Assembly (NCBI RefSeq): GCF_000835495.1
Contig: NW_015622545.1
Span: 3,798,777-3,862,776, forward strand
Source: Cladophialophora immunda
Lineage: Eukaryota > Ascomycota > Eurotiomycetes > Chaetothyriales > Herpotrichiellaceae
Direction: 5' to 3'
DNA length: 64,000 nucleotides
Below, piece after piece: positions 44,683 to 56,323 of this stretch. The position numbers and the translations under genes are program-made. The notes beneath the pieces were generated by a model. The model made no database searches and was not told the origin of the DNA. It saw only the letters and a program-made list of their open reading frames with translations. The stretch's first letter is position 1, and every line of letters begins with the position of its first letter.

Positions 44683-46617
44683 TTACAACCTCGTAGTTGA
44701 CTGAGAAGTTTCCCGCTTGTAAAGATCTCGTAGGTGCCTCTTGAGGTACTTCCCACTGGCTGTCTTTGGCAGGGCTTGCACAAAGACGATGCCGCCTGCC
44801 AGTTGTTTATATTTGGCAAGGCGTTCTGCGATGTACTGTTTGACCTTTTCTTCATCCAATGCTTCGGCATCTTGTCCCGATTGTCGCACAATGTATGCTC
44901 GGGGAAGCTCTCCATCTACCGGATTTGGGGACGGTACTCCAATCACAGCGGCATCACATATCAACGGGTGTGACATCAGCACACCTTCGAGCTCGGGCGG
45001 TGCGACCTGAAAGCCTCGAACTTTGATCAACTCCTGTACTCGCCGTGGATGTTAGAAGCTAGTTAATACAAGGCTGGAACCCCAAAGGTTGTAATACCTT
45101 TTTCCTATCTACGATATACCACTTTTTCGTCGTCTCGTCACAATACGCCACGTCGCCAGTGTGGAACCAGTCGCCGGAGAAGGATAATGAATTTGCTTCG
45201 GGATTGTCAAGGTATCCTTTAATCACCGTTGGGCCACAGATCAATATTTCTCCCGCTTTGTTGTAAGCCCGAACCTCCTGTCCGTCATTATCCACGAGCC
45301 GGTTCGAGATGTCAGTTCAATGGATTTTACAGCCTTGGAGGCCGGATTCTGGACTCACTTAACCTCGAGGTTCGGCAGGAAGTAGCCTACACTTCCATCA
45401 CTGTCGACCTCTGGCCATGGGTGATGAGCCCCAATGCAGCTGATCTCAGTCATTCCATAGCACGGGTTGATACAGCCTTCCGGGTGCATCAGAGCCGTAA
45501 ATCTCTGTTGAGACAACAGGTCGATTTTGGCACCCCCTGTCATGCCCGACCGCAAGCTCCTCAGTGAGTATTTCCTGACCAATGGAGACTGCAGTATCGA
45601 CACGATGATCGGTGGCACCACAAACAATTCTGTCACCTCGTATATCTCGGTGAAGCGAAGGAAATCCTCAAGCTGGAACCTTGGCATCACGTAGGCGATG
45701 TGGCCTGAGCGCAGCGGGGTGATGTGTCCGATTATAGCCATGGCCGCGTGGAAGAAGGGGAGACAGAGGATTCGCTTCACCTGGAGGCCGTTTAATGTGA
45801 GAGACTCAAGATCATGAGGAACTCACTGACTCTGTATGGCTTCTGCACTTGCTCTTGCAGGAGGGTATGCTGGGCGACGAGATTGTGGTGCGAGAGGCAG
45901 GCAGCTTTGGGGAGGCCCGTGGTGCCTGAGCTGAACAGGATACAGGCAGGAGTGGACTGTGCTACGGACTTGTCGTCAAATCGTACCCAGTCTTGCTCTC
46001 CATGTCGTAGCAAGGTTTGCCATGATGTCGAAGAAAAGTTCCCTTGTGACAGCGAGTCAAGTTTGAGCACGTTGGACTCGGTTATTCCGCAAGATCTGGC
46101 CGCCGACAGGATACCATCGTACAGGGACGGCTGTGCTATGATCAACCTCACCTTGGACGCCTTCAGATGATGTTGCAGTTCGTAGTCGGTGTAGCCAGGA
46201 TTCGTCCCAGTCCATGTAAATCCTGCCCCGATGGCAGCCAGACAAATGCAGGAATAATACAGCTGTCCTTGGAGCTCAGCGGACGGTAACTTAGCAGAGA
46301 GTTGGTGGGCTTGGGGCTTTACATCATTGAAACTGTGCACACAAATGCAATCGCCCTTCTCCAGCGACCTTGAGCGGAGCCCGGCTATGAGGCGTCGTAT
46401 CAAGCGCCTCGCCTGCCTCGAGCTGAGGGAACGATTTGGGTCTCCGGGATCAACGTAGATCTGGAAAATCGTGAGATCAAGCAGACTGGAGCTGAGTTCG
46501 ACTCACCGGTTCATCTTGCGGGTATCTGGGTTCGTCGAAAATCCAGGACAGGAGGTCCTTGGTTGGAACGTGCACGGTTTTCCTAGGCTTGAAAAATGCT
46601 TCTTGGTCGGTTTCCAT
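44683..46617 (-). CDS. 4-coumarate-CoA-ligase-like acyl-CoA synthetase (ligase 1)
   Basis: Six minus-strand exons: 46617..46507, 46460..46323, 46262..45831, 45780..about 45359, about 45299..45098 and 45033..44683, for about 551 aa. The start METDQEAFF leads to LLSWIFDEP and SRQARRLIR, the usual N-terminal text of fungal 4CL-like enzymes. The ATP-binding P-loop is FSSGTTGLPKA, followed by CYGMTE, then TGDVAY, VDRKKELIKVRG and the catalytic lysine in KTASGKYLKR. It should make acyl-AMP and then acyl-CoA from a carboxylic acid. The fourth intron is odd: homology puts its acceptor just before 45299, where the dinucleotide is CG, not AG. The nearest in-frame alternative (donor after 45364, acceptor before 45277) would drop about eight residues. 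The C-terminus TRL is not a canonical peroxisomal signal. Confidence 0.82.
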
Positions 46618-47456
46618 GTTTCTCAGGCTCTCCGAATGCAAAAGATTGGTCACCGAACGGTTAGACCTTAAGTCTGCTGCTTTGATTCTCTATTACTGAA
46701 TTGAATGATATGAGATGTGTGTCTCTCCAGGACGTAGATCCACACGGCGAGCTGTCCGCCGAAGAACGACAGATGTATTATGCGTCACCTACCCGTGGTC
46801 GACCTCGGACGCAAATCTATTTGCCTAGCACCCTGATCTGTTATAAGTCCGCCAGAGACTGGACCCGTGTTTTATATGAGCCTCGCGGGAATGGTCGGCG
46901 GACTCCAAATGGCGAAAACGACACAAGCCTCTGGTTGGCTTGAGGGGTCCTCGGGCCGATTGCACCCACTGATCACCGAGGATTCAAGGCCTCGATAGAC
47001 CAGCATAGGTAGCGTGCTCATAGAGCATGCTTTATGGAATGCTGTTGATGGGCAAGGGATACTGCCGATCCTGGCTAACCCAAAGCTACAGAGGGCGTTT
47101 CAGTCTTCCGATACAAGTTCCATAATACGGTTACGAGCTCATTGATCTAGCACACCGGCTTCCTGTAGTCTACCGCCATAGATAATCTGTTCTTGACTCT
47201 TTTGAGTTCTCTACTGGACTTGGGGAGCTATGTCCGTTAGTTTTGAAGAAGGCTCTTCTTCCCTAGCAAATATGGCAAAATCGTGAATATTCAAGCATCA
47301 TATTTGTGGTGAAACAATGTGATTGCAATGATCAGCTTGGTTACCGGTTATGACTATGGCAAGGGCACGGATTCAGTTCTCAGAATGCCCAGTCTGTCTC
47401 GCAATAAGGTCGTTCGGCAGCCAAGAATGACACCCTTGCTCATACACGCTGGCATT
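46618..47456. other. Promoter of ligase 1 and 3' flank of transporter; no gene seen
   Basis: About 840 bases. Near 46945-46980 CCTCGG and CCGAGG form an inverted pair with about 20 bases between them, a possible Zn2Cys6-type site. No gene was recognised. Confidence 0.4.
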
Positions 47457-49386
47457 CTAGCAAACAGAGTGTGTTTTGGCATCCGCGACTATAACTTCAT
47501 GCTCCGAATACAGTTGCTCTTGGTTTGAGAGTTTGCCCATAGAAATGTTATCGAGAGGTGCCAGATCTTCGACGACGATGTCCCCAAAAGCCTTGCTGAC
47601 CTGCTCCAGAGTGAGTCCCTTGGTCTGTACCTCATTTAGCATTTCACCGCCATTTTGGCCATAATTAATATCTCACCTCCGGAAAAAAGATCAGAACGAC
47701 GAGTACCATCACGGTCGTAAAGCAAATGAACACGAGATAGAATTTCCTATGCTTGTCCTCAGTTTCCGGCTGGATCTCGATTGAAGAGGCCCGTTGGGAA
47801 GCACCGACCATTTAATATTCTCAAAAGCTATCGCAGCAGCACCAGTCAGGATTGCCGACCACAGCTGGACGGCCGACAACGACGCACCCACTCCCGATGC
47901 TCTCCAGGCGGCAGGGAAGATTTCCGCAGTGTACACAAACGACGGACATTCAACTCCTGCGGCAAAACTTCGAGTGCGTCAGAATGGAGCTTCTCAATGG
48001 CACGGGCTGTACTTACAAGCATACAAAGAGGAAAATGAAAAAGGTGCCAGCGGAATTCGCTGAGGTATTGTCAGTACCGGAATATAGTGCGCTCAAGACC
48101 GCCGACAGGACAAGGCAGAGCAAGCAGCCCAAAAGTCCAATCACTGTAAAGTTGGTCAACGCCTTTCAAATCAAGTGCTGGGGGAGATATTTATTACCAA
48201 GCTGGTGAACGCGGCCAATCTTATCGGTAAGTATGCCACCAAATAAATTGAAGATCATCAGGAGAACGGTCCAGACGCCGGCTAAAATGCCTTGAAGGAA
48301 TGGACTGAAACCCAACCTTCCATATATGACAGATGAGTATGCTGATATGGTCAACCTACAATGTCGATCTCTGTGCAGAAGTTGCATTCACTTACTCAGA
48401 ATCACAATAGAGCCGCTGGACTGCGAGGCTGTATTCACCAAGAATCCAAAGATGAAACGCTTTCGCATGTGTGGATCTGTGAGGCCTTCCCAAAAAGATC
48501 GCTGGCGCTCAGATTCAAGATCGAGCTGAGCCTTGATATTCTGGAATTCGTGGTGTGCGTACGAGTTGGAGGGGTCTGCTCTATCCCGATGAAGTCGTAC
48601 GATAGTCTTCTCGGCTTTCTCAACATAGCCAGCCAAGTACACTAAGTAAGTCAGAGTAGGGTTAGAACCTAGAACGAGCCAGGCACTGCTAAGGGAGAAG
48701 GTCACTTACGCCAACGAGGGCTCTCTGGCAAGAAAGGCACAATGAATAGCATCGCCAGAGGCGAGATACACTGCAGGGCGAGCGGAACCCGCCAGCCTGC
48801 CTGGCCAGTTGTGTGGAAAAATGCAACACCGATCCACTGCGCAACGGTGAAGCCTGCTCCGACGACACCTGCATGAAGTCCAACCAAAAAGCCTCTATTG
48901 TGTGCAGGGGCAACTTCAGCTTGGTATAGCGGGCAGCCAGGAAGGAAGTGGCCAATTCCTATCCCGGTCACGATACGTGCCACACACATCATGGCGCTGT
49001 GGACCGTGCCAGCTTGAAGTGCTCCGCCTACAATAACAAAGACAGATCCTACCCCGAGAGGGATGCGCCGGCCGAACCTGGAGGAAGAGAGTGGGTAGAG
49101 ACAACATCCGATGAAGCCGCCCACGTAGAGCAAGGCGCTAAAAGCTGCAATAAGGCTGTTTGTGTGAGATGCACCGGGGCCTTGGAGGTCGAGGCCCAGA
49201 TATTCGTAAAATGCGGCGTGGCCATATATGTTCGCCAGGATAGATGCGCAGTAGCCGTAGCTGAAGCTACCCATTGTGACGGCTAGCACCACCTGGACAT
49301 AATCAGTTTTCACACCACTATGGAAAAATGACCAACGGGTGTGTTAAATGTACCAGGATATTGTAGGCTGATGTGATCTCGCCCAT
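47457..49386 (-). CDS. MFS transporter, sugar-porter family
   Basis: Eight minus-strand exons keep frame: 49386..49354, 49292..48710, 48641..48396, 48341..48198, 48143..48017, 47967..47805, 47751..47677 and 47630..47457, giving 514 aa. The protein has about twelve hydrophobic segments. Signature blocks are RFGRR in the 2-3 loop, PESPRW at the end of helix 6, DKIGR in the 8-9 loop and a PEVQTKGLTLEQV end (the family has PETKG). These place it in the sugar-porter branch of the major facilitator superfamily. Members also carry quinate, lactose, inositol and other small polar organics, so the name does not prove a sugar substrate. Its place between ligase 1 and the thioesterase suggests uptake of the compound degraded by the cluster. 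Confidence 0.85.
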
Positions 49387-49897
49387 CGTCAATAACCGCA
49401 ACTAATGAACAGCCCTTCAGTATCTGCGAACAAGGAACAAGGCTGAATGTCAGCAGCGATAATGTACGTAGTAATACTCGGTGAGTTGCATATCAGGTGC
49501 AGGAGGTGAGACGATGGCGCAGGGTTATCAAGTAAACCCCAGATTCGGCTGTGTCCTCCACGAATGGCCCTCGGCTCCGACTTTGTGCTATGCTTCATGG
49601 GGGAGATTTGAAGCTGGAGTGTGGCGGACTCCATATCATGGGTTCATTTGCTACCTTCCTCGGCCGTGTAAATGTCAATGCTTGCAGTAATTCTTCCATA
49701 TATCCTCTCCGAGTATGCTTTTGTGGCGCTTACCCAGGGTGGTCGGAGCGAGAGGCTTGAAATTTTATATGGTTTTCAGCTATATATCACCGAATTCTAT
49801 CGCTACCATTCGCTTTGGCAGCACAAAGGTTGGTTGCCCATGGAATATATGTCCCAGCAACAGAGCCCGGGAGATCACTCTCGGTGAGGAATTTGTA
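49387..49897. other. Intergenic; no gene seen
   Basis: Promoter of the transporter and 3' flank of the thioesterase, about 510 bases. Nothing else recognised. Confidence 0.4.
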
Positions 49898-50469
49898 TCA
49901 GGCTTTAGCTTTAATGAATTCGATACTCGCTTTATTGTGCTCTGCCACCGATAATAAGGACCCATCGCTCTTGTCCCTCATTTGCCCGCGGATGGTCGCG
50001 AGCCGCGAGCCTTGCTGCAAAACCTCGCACTCGATCTGGAGGTCCATGGCCTCTCGTACCGGTCGTAGATATGTGATAGAGAGCGTTCTAGACACGCCTC
50101 CAAACACCCAGAAATCCTCTTTGGCGAGCGGTGCGGCGCACATGGTGGTACACATGTCGTAAATCATGGCCACGGCACCGCCGTGCATATTGCCCATTCG
50201 GTTAGTGAAGTCCGGACCTGCCCTCATCGAAAACACGGCCTTCGAAGACTTCCCGTCACTCCAGGCACGGTCGATTTTGATGTATTTTCGCATGAAGTCC
50301 TCGTCAAAACCCTTGCTCCGTCAGTTGCCGAGCCTCAAGACCGGAGGAGTATATGTGAATGCTGGATTTATGACCGTACCTTATGATCCTTCATGTCTGC
50401 ATTGGAGTACGAATCGATATATGCCTGAATTCGCGCCTTGGGATCTGGAACTCGCACATCGAATGCCAT
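49898..50469 (-). CDS. PaaI-type hotdog-fold acyl-CoA thioesterase
   Basis: Minus-strand exons 50469..50380 and 50311..49898 give 167 aa. The hotdog-fold signature GNMHGGAVAMIYD holds the HGG motif and the following Asp used by PaaI/YbaW-type thioesterases. VSRTLSITYLRPV gives the central strand and CEVLQQGSRLATIRG the next. The N-terminal exon, MAFDVRVPDPKARI and on, is a helix-rich extension often seen in fungal members. It should hydrolyse an acyl-CoA, perhaps to release dead-end CoA esters or to recycle CoA for the ligases. It has no peroxisomal signal (ends IKAKA). It is the third minus-strand gene in a row with ligase 1 and the transporter. Confidence 0.85.
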
Positions 50470-51719
50470 GCCAGGTATGCTCAGCAGCTCACTGCTGTAT
50501 CGTGGCGGCTTCGGCTTCCTGGGCTCCATGGCTCACACTTGTGGAAAGCTGGAAGTCTGGCCTGTGCGTGTGATATCCGAGACTTCTACGAGGAGGCCAC
50601 AAGTGCATGTGTAGCGTGTCGGCAGAGTTTATGCCACCAAATCTTAACAGGAGGTCAGCGAGTTAGTCCTATAATGCTACAGAAGTTATCGAGATATACG
50701 GAGTGGAGCCGAATCTCTTCCAGCACCAGACTCGGCGCCAATTCTACAGGCTCCGTCCTCGGTGAAAGTCCTGGCGACTTACATTCATATAGTAACCCGC
50801 ACCATAGACAGATCTAGCTAATTCTATTATACCCTCGAAGACTCTTTGACACACGCCTGGCTGGTGCACTTGTCTAAGATCGCACCCTCCGGCTCTAGCT
50901 ACCAAGGCATTAGACGTCCTAGGGTAACTTCGGTTCAACCGTAGATGATGTGTGTGAGATATTTAAATCCTCAAGGACAGCGGGCAAGGGGTTCTGTTGG
51001 CGATTTTGGGTTGATACGTGCAACTGTGGACACAAGAAGACCAGCGAATCCAAGACAAAGATGCTTCCTCTCTGCTCGGTGAGTCTGATTCGAAATCCTC
51101 ATTTTCACTCGGTCAACAGACGGGACTTCATTGCGGTATCTTCAGTAGGACGCGATGCACGAAATACTCCATCTTGGAAGAAGTGGAGTATCTATGCCGC
51201 CCGCCGAGCTTTGGTCCCAGCTTCGGCGCCGAGGTACCACGGTATCACACACTCGGCGTAACTGGCCGCCCGTTGCTTCATCCCCTCACCGTACCCGACA
51301 ATGATGGCACACTTTCCGTGAATCCTCCTTGCGATAGCAGAGGCTAGCCCTAGAGCCCGTCCCTTTTTGGACAAGCCGCATCGTGGTAGAAGAACCCCGG
51401 GCGCACGCACATCTCATGCTGGGCCACAAAGAAGGACCAACGACATTGATGCCATCTTTAGAGCGTATCTTGGTAGAAGTGGCTGAGAATGGCTAGTGAG
51501 GCTGCGGAGCTCAGGGGTTCCCCATTAACCTCGTCACCCCGCTTATACCCCGACTTTGCATTCACGTGTTCCTGGAGCTCAGCGACCTCCCCTCCACGAG
51601 CTTGACTCGATGGGTGGTGGTGGTATTTCAAACTTTGGTCCTGCTCTTCCGGCGTTTCCCTCCCCTCTCACCTCTGGTCAAACAGCGCCGCGCGGTTTCC
51701 GCTGGATTCCTCTGAGAGA
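50470..51719. other. Intergenic with possible SDR-like remnant
   Basis: About 1.25 kb. On the minus strand near 51250-51380 a short frame reads GRALGLASAIARR followed by CAIIVGYGEG, vaguely like the nucleotide-binding part of an SDR. It lacks continuation and I do not annotate it as a gene. The remainder holds the promoters of the thioesterase and the regulator. Confidence 0.3.
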
Positions 51720-54347
51720 ATGGATTCTACCGACGACAACTTGGAAAGGCAGCGTTGCCTGGACCAAGGCCCTGTGAAAAGACCGCGGGCGTGCATTCAT
51801 TGCCATGTCCGCAAGGTGCGCTGCAACGCGTGGCAAGTGGGGATTCCCTGTACGAGATGCAAGCGTCGCGACCAAGCCAGTACATGCACATTTCTACAAA
51901 CGACACTCGGAGGAATACCCAGGTAATTCCAATGGTTTACAAACTCGTCATTGACGCCGGCTAAGATGTGCAATCAACCGAAGGAGTTCTGCGAAGCGCC
52001 AACGACGTGCACTCGACCCACCGGCTATCGACCACTTAACATCCCGTACAACCGGTGAACGTATCTTTGATACTGATGTCCTTGTAAGGCTGCTCTGCAC
52101 GAGGATGTTCATGAACCGGCCTCTTTGGTTAACGAGCCTGACAGCTCCAGTCTTCTCCCCTGCCCCCAGAAGGGGCACAACCTCAACCGGAGATGGCTTC
52201 TGGTGGTCAAAGTGTGGCACCTGGCGACATGATGCAGCAACTAGACGGTCCACAAGTCCAAAGTTCATGTGCTAGAGCATCTCCCGTCGACAATGAACAA
52301 GCCGGAAGCACCGGCAGCGCAACCGATCCTGCCACCAGGGAAGAGGACATTCATTTCCGCATATGCGAGGAAATGTCACGCCCTAGGCAAATCGCCGTCT
52401 CTCCTTCGCCACAGTCCCATAATACGGACCGGCACGAGGTGATTGAGCTGCATGAGGGGGTGAATCCGATGACCATCCTGGGAGAAGCCCTGGCTCGGCA
52501 ACACCCTAACCGCTTCGTCAGAGTCATAGTCGAGGACTGCAGCTCCAAGCCCTGTCCGCGCCAGTACATTGCTGGTTTCGACTACGCAGACGTGGTGTAT
52601 CTGGAGACCAAAGGTGGCCTCAGCTTGCCACCTCGACACATTCGGTGAGTCTCTTGCCAGCCTCACGTCCGGTGTGCTGCCCTGACTCGGCGGACTAGGG
52701 ACGAACTGCTCCGGTTGTACTTTGCCTATATCTACCCTTATGCCCCGATTCTCGACCGGGTCAAATTTATGCAGGATTACAGGGCCGACCGACACTCCAT
52801 ATTTGTCCTGCAATCGATCTTCGCAAATGTCGTCCCGTATGCTCCCGAGCAGCTCTTGAAGCAGGCTGGATACGAGGATCGCATCACGGCGCAAAAACAA
52901 CTCTACGCGAAGGCCGCCCTCCTTTACGACATGAGATATGAGAAAAACCAACTGTATCTGCTGCAGGGCTCGATCATGCTTAGCTCCTTGTCCTTTTCGT
53001 ATGCGATCGACAAAGACTATCGATATTGGCTTACCAATGCCGGGCGGATTGCCACTCAAATGGGACTCCACAGGAATTATGTTTCCCAGAATCTCGGACG
53101 GCGCTCCAAAAGACTCTTCCGCAGCATTTGGTGGGTGCTGTACAATCGCGATACGCTGTTGACCATCTCTGGAATCGACAACCTCAAGAGATTCGATGAG
53201 CGGTACTGTGACACGGCCCCCTTGGAAGAATCGGACTGGGAGGAGGAAGGAGAAGTTCCCCCCGAATTTCGAAACGTGCTCTCGCCGATAACGCGGGTGC
53301 AAAAGGCCTTCATGGTGGAGTATAGCAAGTTGTCGATCGTCAGTAAGCAAATCTTCTAGCCGTACAGAGGCCGAAGAGTGTGGACAACCGAGCTGACGGA
53401 ACGGTCGTTGCTAGGCGGGGTTTTTATTCGAGACTTCAAAACGCCGGCGAAAACACCGACCCCGGACGAGATTGAACAGTTGAGCAACAAGATCATCGCC
53501 TGGCGGAAGCAGCTACCCGTCGAGATCATCCACGCATTCCAGGACGAGTGGACGTCCGACAACGTCCTCATCTTGGTCCTGTTGGCGATGGGATATCGTC
53601 TGGAGGCGGTTTTCGCGCGGGCGGCCAAGGACCACTACCGCACGAGAGGAGACCTTGGCTCGATGCAACGGATGACGCAGCGGCAAGAGAACGCCATGTT
53701 CGAGTTGTCCACCATGATCCAACGCGCCTCCCTGAACGACGTTCTTCATTTATGCCCTTTGTCCTTGTAAGTAGCCCAACGCCCTGTTCCTGATTCGTTG
53801 TTTCTCTCTGCCAACAAACCCCAAACCCCTCCCTATACCACATCATCCACTGATGACAGGCACCTCTACAATAAACAGTATGACCTGTGCCTCGACCATT
53901 CTTGCCATGCGGATCGAGATCGCGCTCGACCCCGCCACGAGCCCGCACAAGCAACGCGCCACCAAGGCCCAGATCTTCTCCGAACTCGAGTACGTGCGCG
54001 AGAGCTGCAAGTACTGGAACAGCCTCATCTGGACGGTGCGGATGTTCGAGGCCGTCATCGCACGGACTCGGCTCGGCTCGACGGACGCCTCGCCAAACGC
54101 TTCCTCAGAAGCGGACGAGGACACGCCGTCGGTCAACCACGTTCCCGGCCACGGCTCCGACTCGTCGTGTCGCCGCGCGGAGCAACCCGCCAACGACCTG
54201 TTCGAGGGAGGCAGGGACATGGACTCCGGGGCGAACGTGACCGACGACGTCTTTGGTATCTTACCCGTCACCGATGACTATGACTGGCTCGAGGGTCTCT
54301 TTGGCGCCAGCCGCCGTGACGGGACGGATCCGTCGGGTCTTTTTTGA
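51720..54347 (+). CDS. Zn2Cys6 transcription factor, probable cluster regulator
   Basis: The best exon chain is 51720..51922, 51984..52054 (tentative), 52170 (tentative)..52644, 52699..53766 and 53879..54347, about 750 aa. Near residues 24-50 the zinc cluster reads CIHCHVRKVRC, then CTRC and a final Cys. The fungal_trans domain starts near ELLRLYFAYIYPYAPILDR and contains LLYDMRYEKNQLYLLQGSIMLS and TQMGLHRNY, typical of this family. Within the fourth exon an in-frame TAG lies at 53357-53359. It can be removed only by an implausibly short 27-base GT..AG intron (53343-53369). Otherwise the protein stops early, or the base is mutated (CAG to TAG would fit). After it the frame continues normally. 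Its position inside the cluster suggests pathway control. Confidence 0.75.
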
Positions 54348-54481
54348 CGGGGAAGGGGGGCGGAGCAGCACTCGATCCGAAGATATATTTTATTTTGTTT
54401 CTATATCTGCAATGATGAACTAATGAACCCTATTACGGCTGAAGCTCCCAAATATCAGTTTATTTACTAGGTGAAGCTGGT

Positions 54482-56323
54482 TCAGTACACCGGGTTTGGA
54501 AACGATTGAGGCTGCTTGTCCTCGTCGTTCAGCAACCCATAGTACCACGTGAGATCCCGGCCATCGAACTCGCGGGTGTCGAACCCGTTGCCCAAGAAGT
54601 TGAAGCGGTTGGAGGACAGGTAGTCGAGGTCGAAATCCTCCCACCGGGGCTTCTGGAGGATGGTGAGGTAGTGCACGCGCGACCCGGGCCAGCACAGGGG
54701 TTTGTTCGAGGGAATCCCGTTCTTGAACCAGGAGCTGCACGGGCCCGACCAGGCCGTCCGCTTCAGATACAAATCGGCGTGCCGGGTGAATTCCTCGGCC
54801 GTCGCGCGGTTCACGCGCAGGCTCTTGATGTCCTCGACCTGGACCTTTTGCAACACCTGGATGATGTAGTTGGTGTACGCCTCCACCATTGGTATGACCG
54901 ACCCGTGGCCCAGTGGGCCGTACGGGCCGATGAAGACGAAATAATTGGGCACCGACGGCACCGACAACCCCAGATACCCGACTATATCGCCCGTCTCGAA
55001 CTCTTCTTGAATATTCTTACCGTCGACCATCATGGGGAAAGTAGGACGGAAGCTCGTGTCGAAACCGGTGGCGCAGATCACAACGTCGACCTCGCGTGCG
55101 TTGCCTTGGCCATCGACAAACCCATTCCGGGTCACTTCTTGGATTTCCTCTGTTAAGACAGTGGTCTTGTCCAGCGTCAAGGCTTCTAGGAACCCGTTGC
55201 CCGGCGTGGGGCGTCGACAGCCGACCCCAAAATTGCTCGGAATCAACTTGTCCATAAGCTCCGGCTTCTTTGCCAGTTTCCGCCGCATTTCCTGGATGGA
55301 GTACTCTCGGGCCTCCTTCGCGTCCTGGGAGCCGTTGATGTAGAACTTGAAGCGGATGTTCAGCTCGGATTCGATGGCCTTGCAGTAGGCCAGGTAGAAG
55401 TCGGGCTCGTCGCGGAATTTCTGCTGGGTCTCCTTTGAGTAGGCAAAGTTTTCGCCGTTCGGTCCCGCGTACGTGGGAGCAAAGCCCGCGGTGACCCAGA
55501 TGGGCGATCGAGCCACCACGTAGAGCTGGTCGACTTTGTCGATAATGGTGGGCACCACCTGGACGCTGGAGCTCCCGGCCCCGATGACCAAGACCCTTTT
55601 GTTCTGCAGGTCGGCCTGCTGATCCCAGCGCGCCGTGTGCAGGAGAGTGCCCTGGAAGTCGTGGAGGCCTTTGATCTGGGGCCACCTCCAGGAGTTGAGC
55701 ACGCCACCCCCGTGGAGGAAGAAGTCGGCGTAGTCGACGAAGACATCGGCGGGGTCCTGGTTGCGCATCACGCTCACCTTCCACTTCCCCGGCTCCTGGA
55801 GCCACTCGGCGTGCACGATCTTGTGATCGAGACGCGCGTACTTGAGCACGTCGTAGTCCTCGGCGATCTTACGGAAGTAGTCGTAGATCTGCTGGGAGCC
55901 AGAGTAATACCGCTCCCAGTCCGGCGACTTTGCCCAGCTGTACTGGTAGCAGACACTGGGAATATCACATGCGCACCCGGGGTATCTGTTTTCCAGCCAG
56001 GTGCCTCCGATGTCATGATTCTTCTCATAGATGACCAGCTCGACGTCCGTCATACGCTGTGAGAGGTGGTGGGCAAAGTTGATCCCGCTGCAACCCATGC
56101 CCATGAAGATGATTTTCAATTTCCGTCGGGTTCCCATAGGAGTCTCCCGGATCTTGTAGTCCGCGTCTCCGTTGATTTGGCCATCCTGTGGCTTTGGCAG
56201 ATCAGGGGTCGAGGAATGGAGCGGTGTGGGCACGAGACGAGGGCTCAGAGCGGGCTTGGATTTTCCGAATGCTTCGTCTCGTATGTCGGCAGCTGGGGGT
56301 GCCTCTGCGACAGAAGGGGCCAT
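54482..56323 (-). CDS. Baeyer-Villiger-type flavin monooxygenase
   Basis: A single exon of 613 aa, starting at ATG 56323 (the frame is open upstream but without an ATG). It has the FAD motif GMGCSG at residues 75-80. Both Baeyer-Villiger fingerprints follow: GGTWLENRYPGCACD at 106-120, and FQGTLLHTARWD at 223-234 with the accepted FxGxxxHxxxW(P/D) pattern. A second Rossmann motif, VIGAGSSS near 247, binds NADPH. It should insert one oxygen beside a ketone to give an ester or lactone. The first 60 residues are a polar extension. Its 3' end is 134 bp from the end of the regulator, so the two are convergent. In the cluster it would follow an SDR that makes the ketone. The substrate is unknown. 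Confidence 0.92.
   Translation of the reverse strand: MAPSVAEAPPAADIRDEAFGKSKPALSPRLVPTPLHSSTPDLPKPQDGQINGDADYKIRETPMGTRRKLKIIFMGMGCSGINFAHHLSQRMTDVELVIYEKNHDIGGTWLENRYPGCACDIPSVCYQYSWAKSPDWERYYSGSQQIYDYFRKIAEDYDVLKYARLDHKIVHAEWLQEPGKWKVSVMRNQDPADVFVDYADFFLHGGGVLNSWRWPQIKGLHDFQGTLLHTARWDQQADLQNKRVLVIGAGSSSVQVVPTIIDKVDQLYVVARSPIWVTAGFAPTYAGPNGENFAYSKETQQKFRDEPDFYLAYCKAIESELNIRFKFYINGSQDAKEAREYSIQEMRRKLAKKPELMDKLIPSNFGVGCRRPTPGNGFLEALTLDKTTVLTEEIQEVTRNGFVDGQGNAREVDVVICATGFDTSFRPTFPMMVDGKNIQEEFETGDIVGYLGLSVPSVPNYFVFIGPYGPLGHGSVIPMVEAYTNYIIQVLQKVQVEDIKSLRVNRATAEEFTRHADLYLKRTAWSGPCSSWFKNGIPSNKPLCWPGSRVHYLTILQKPRWEDFDLDYLSSNRFNFLGNGFDTREFDGRDLTWYYGLLNDEDKQPQSFPNPVY

Noticed and set aside
51192..51410. 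Short SDR-like text (GRALGLASAIARR) on the minus strand
   Set aside because: Too short, no glycine motif in correct order and no catalytic motif downstream; mentioned only as a possible remnant.
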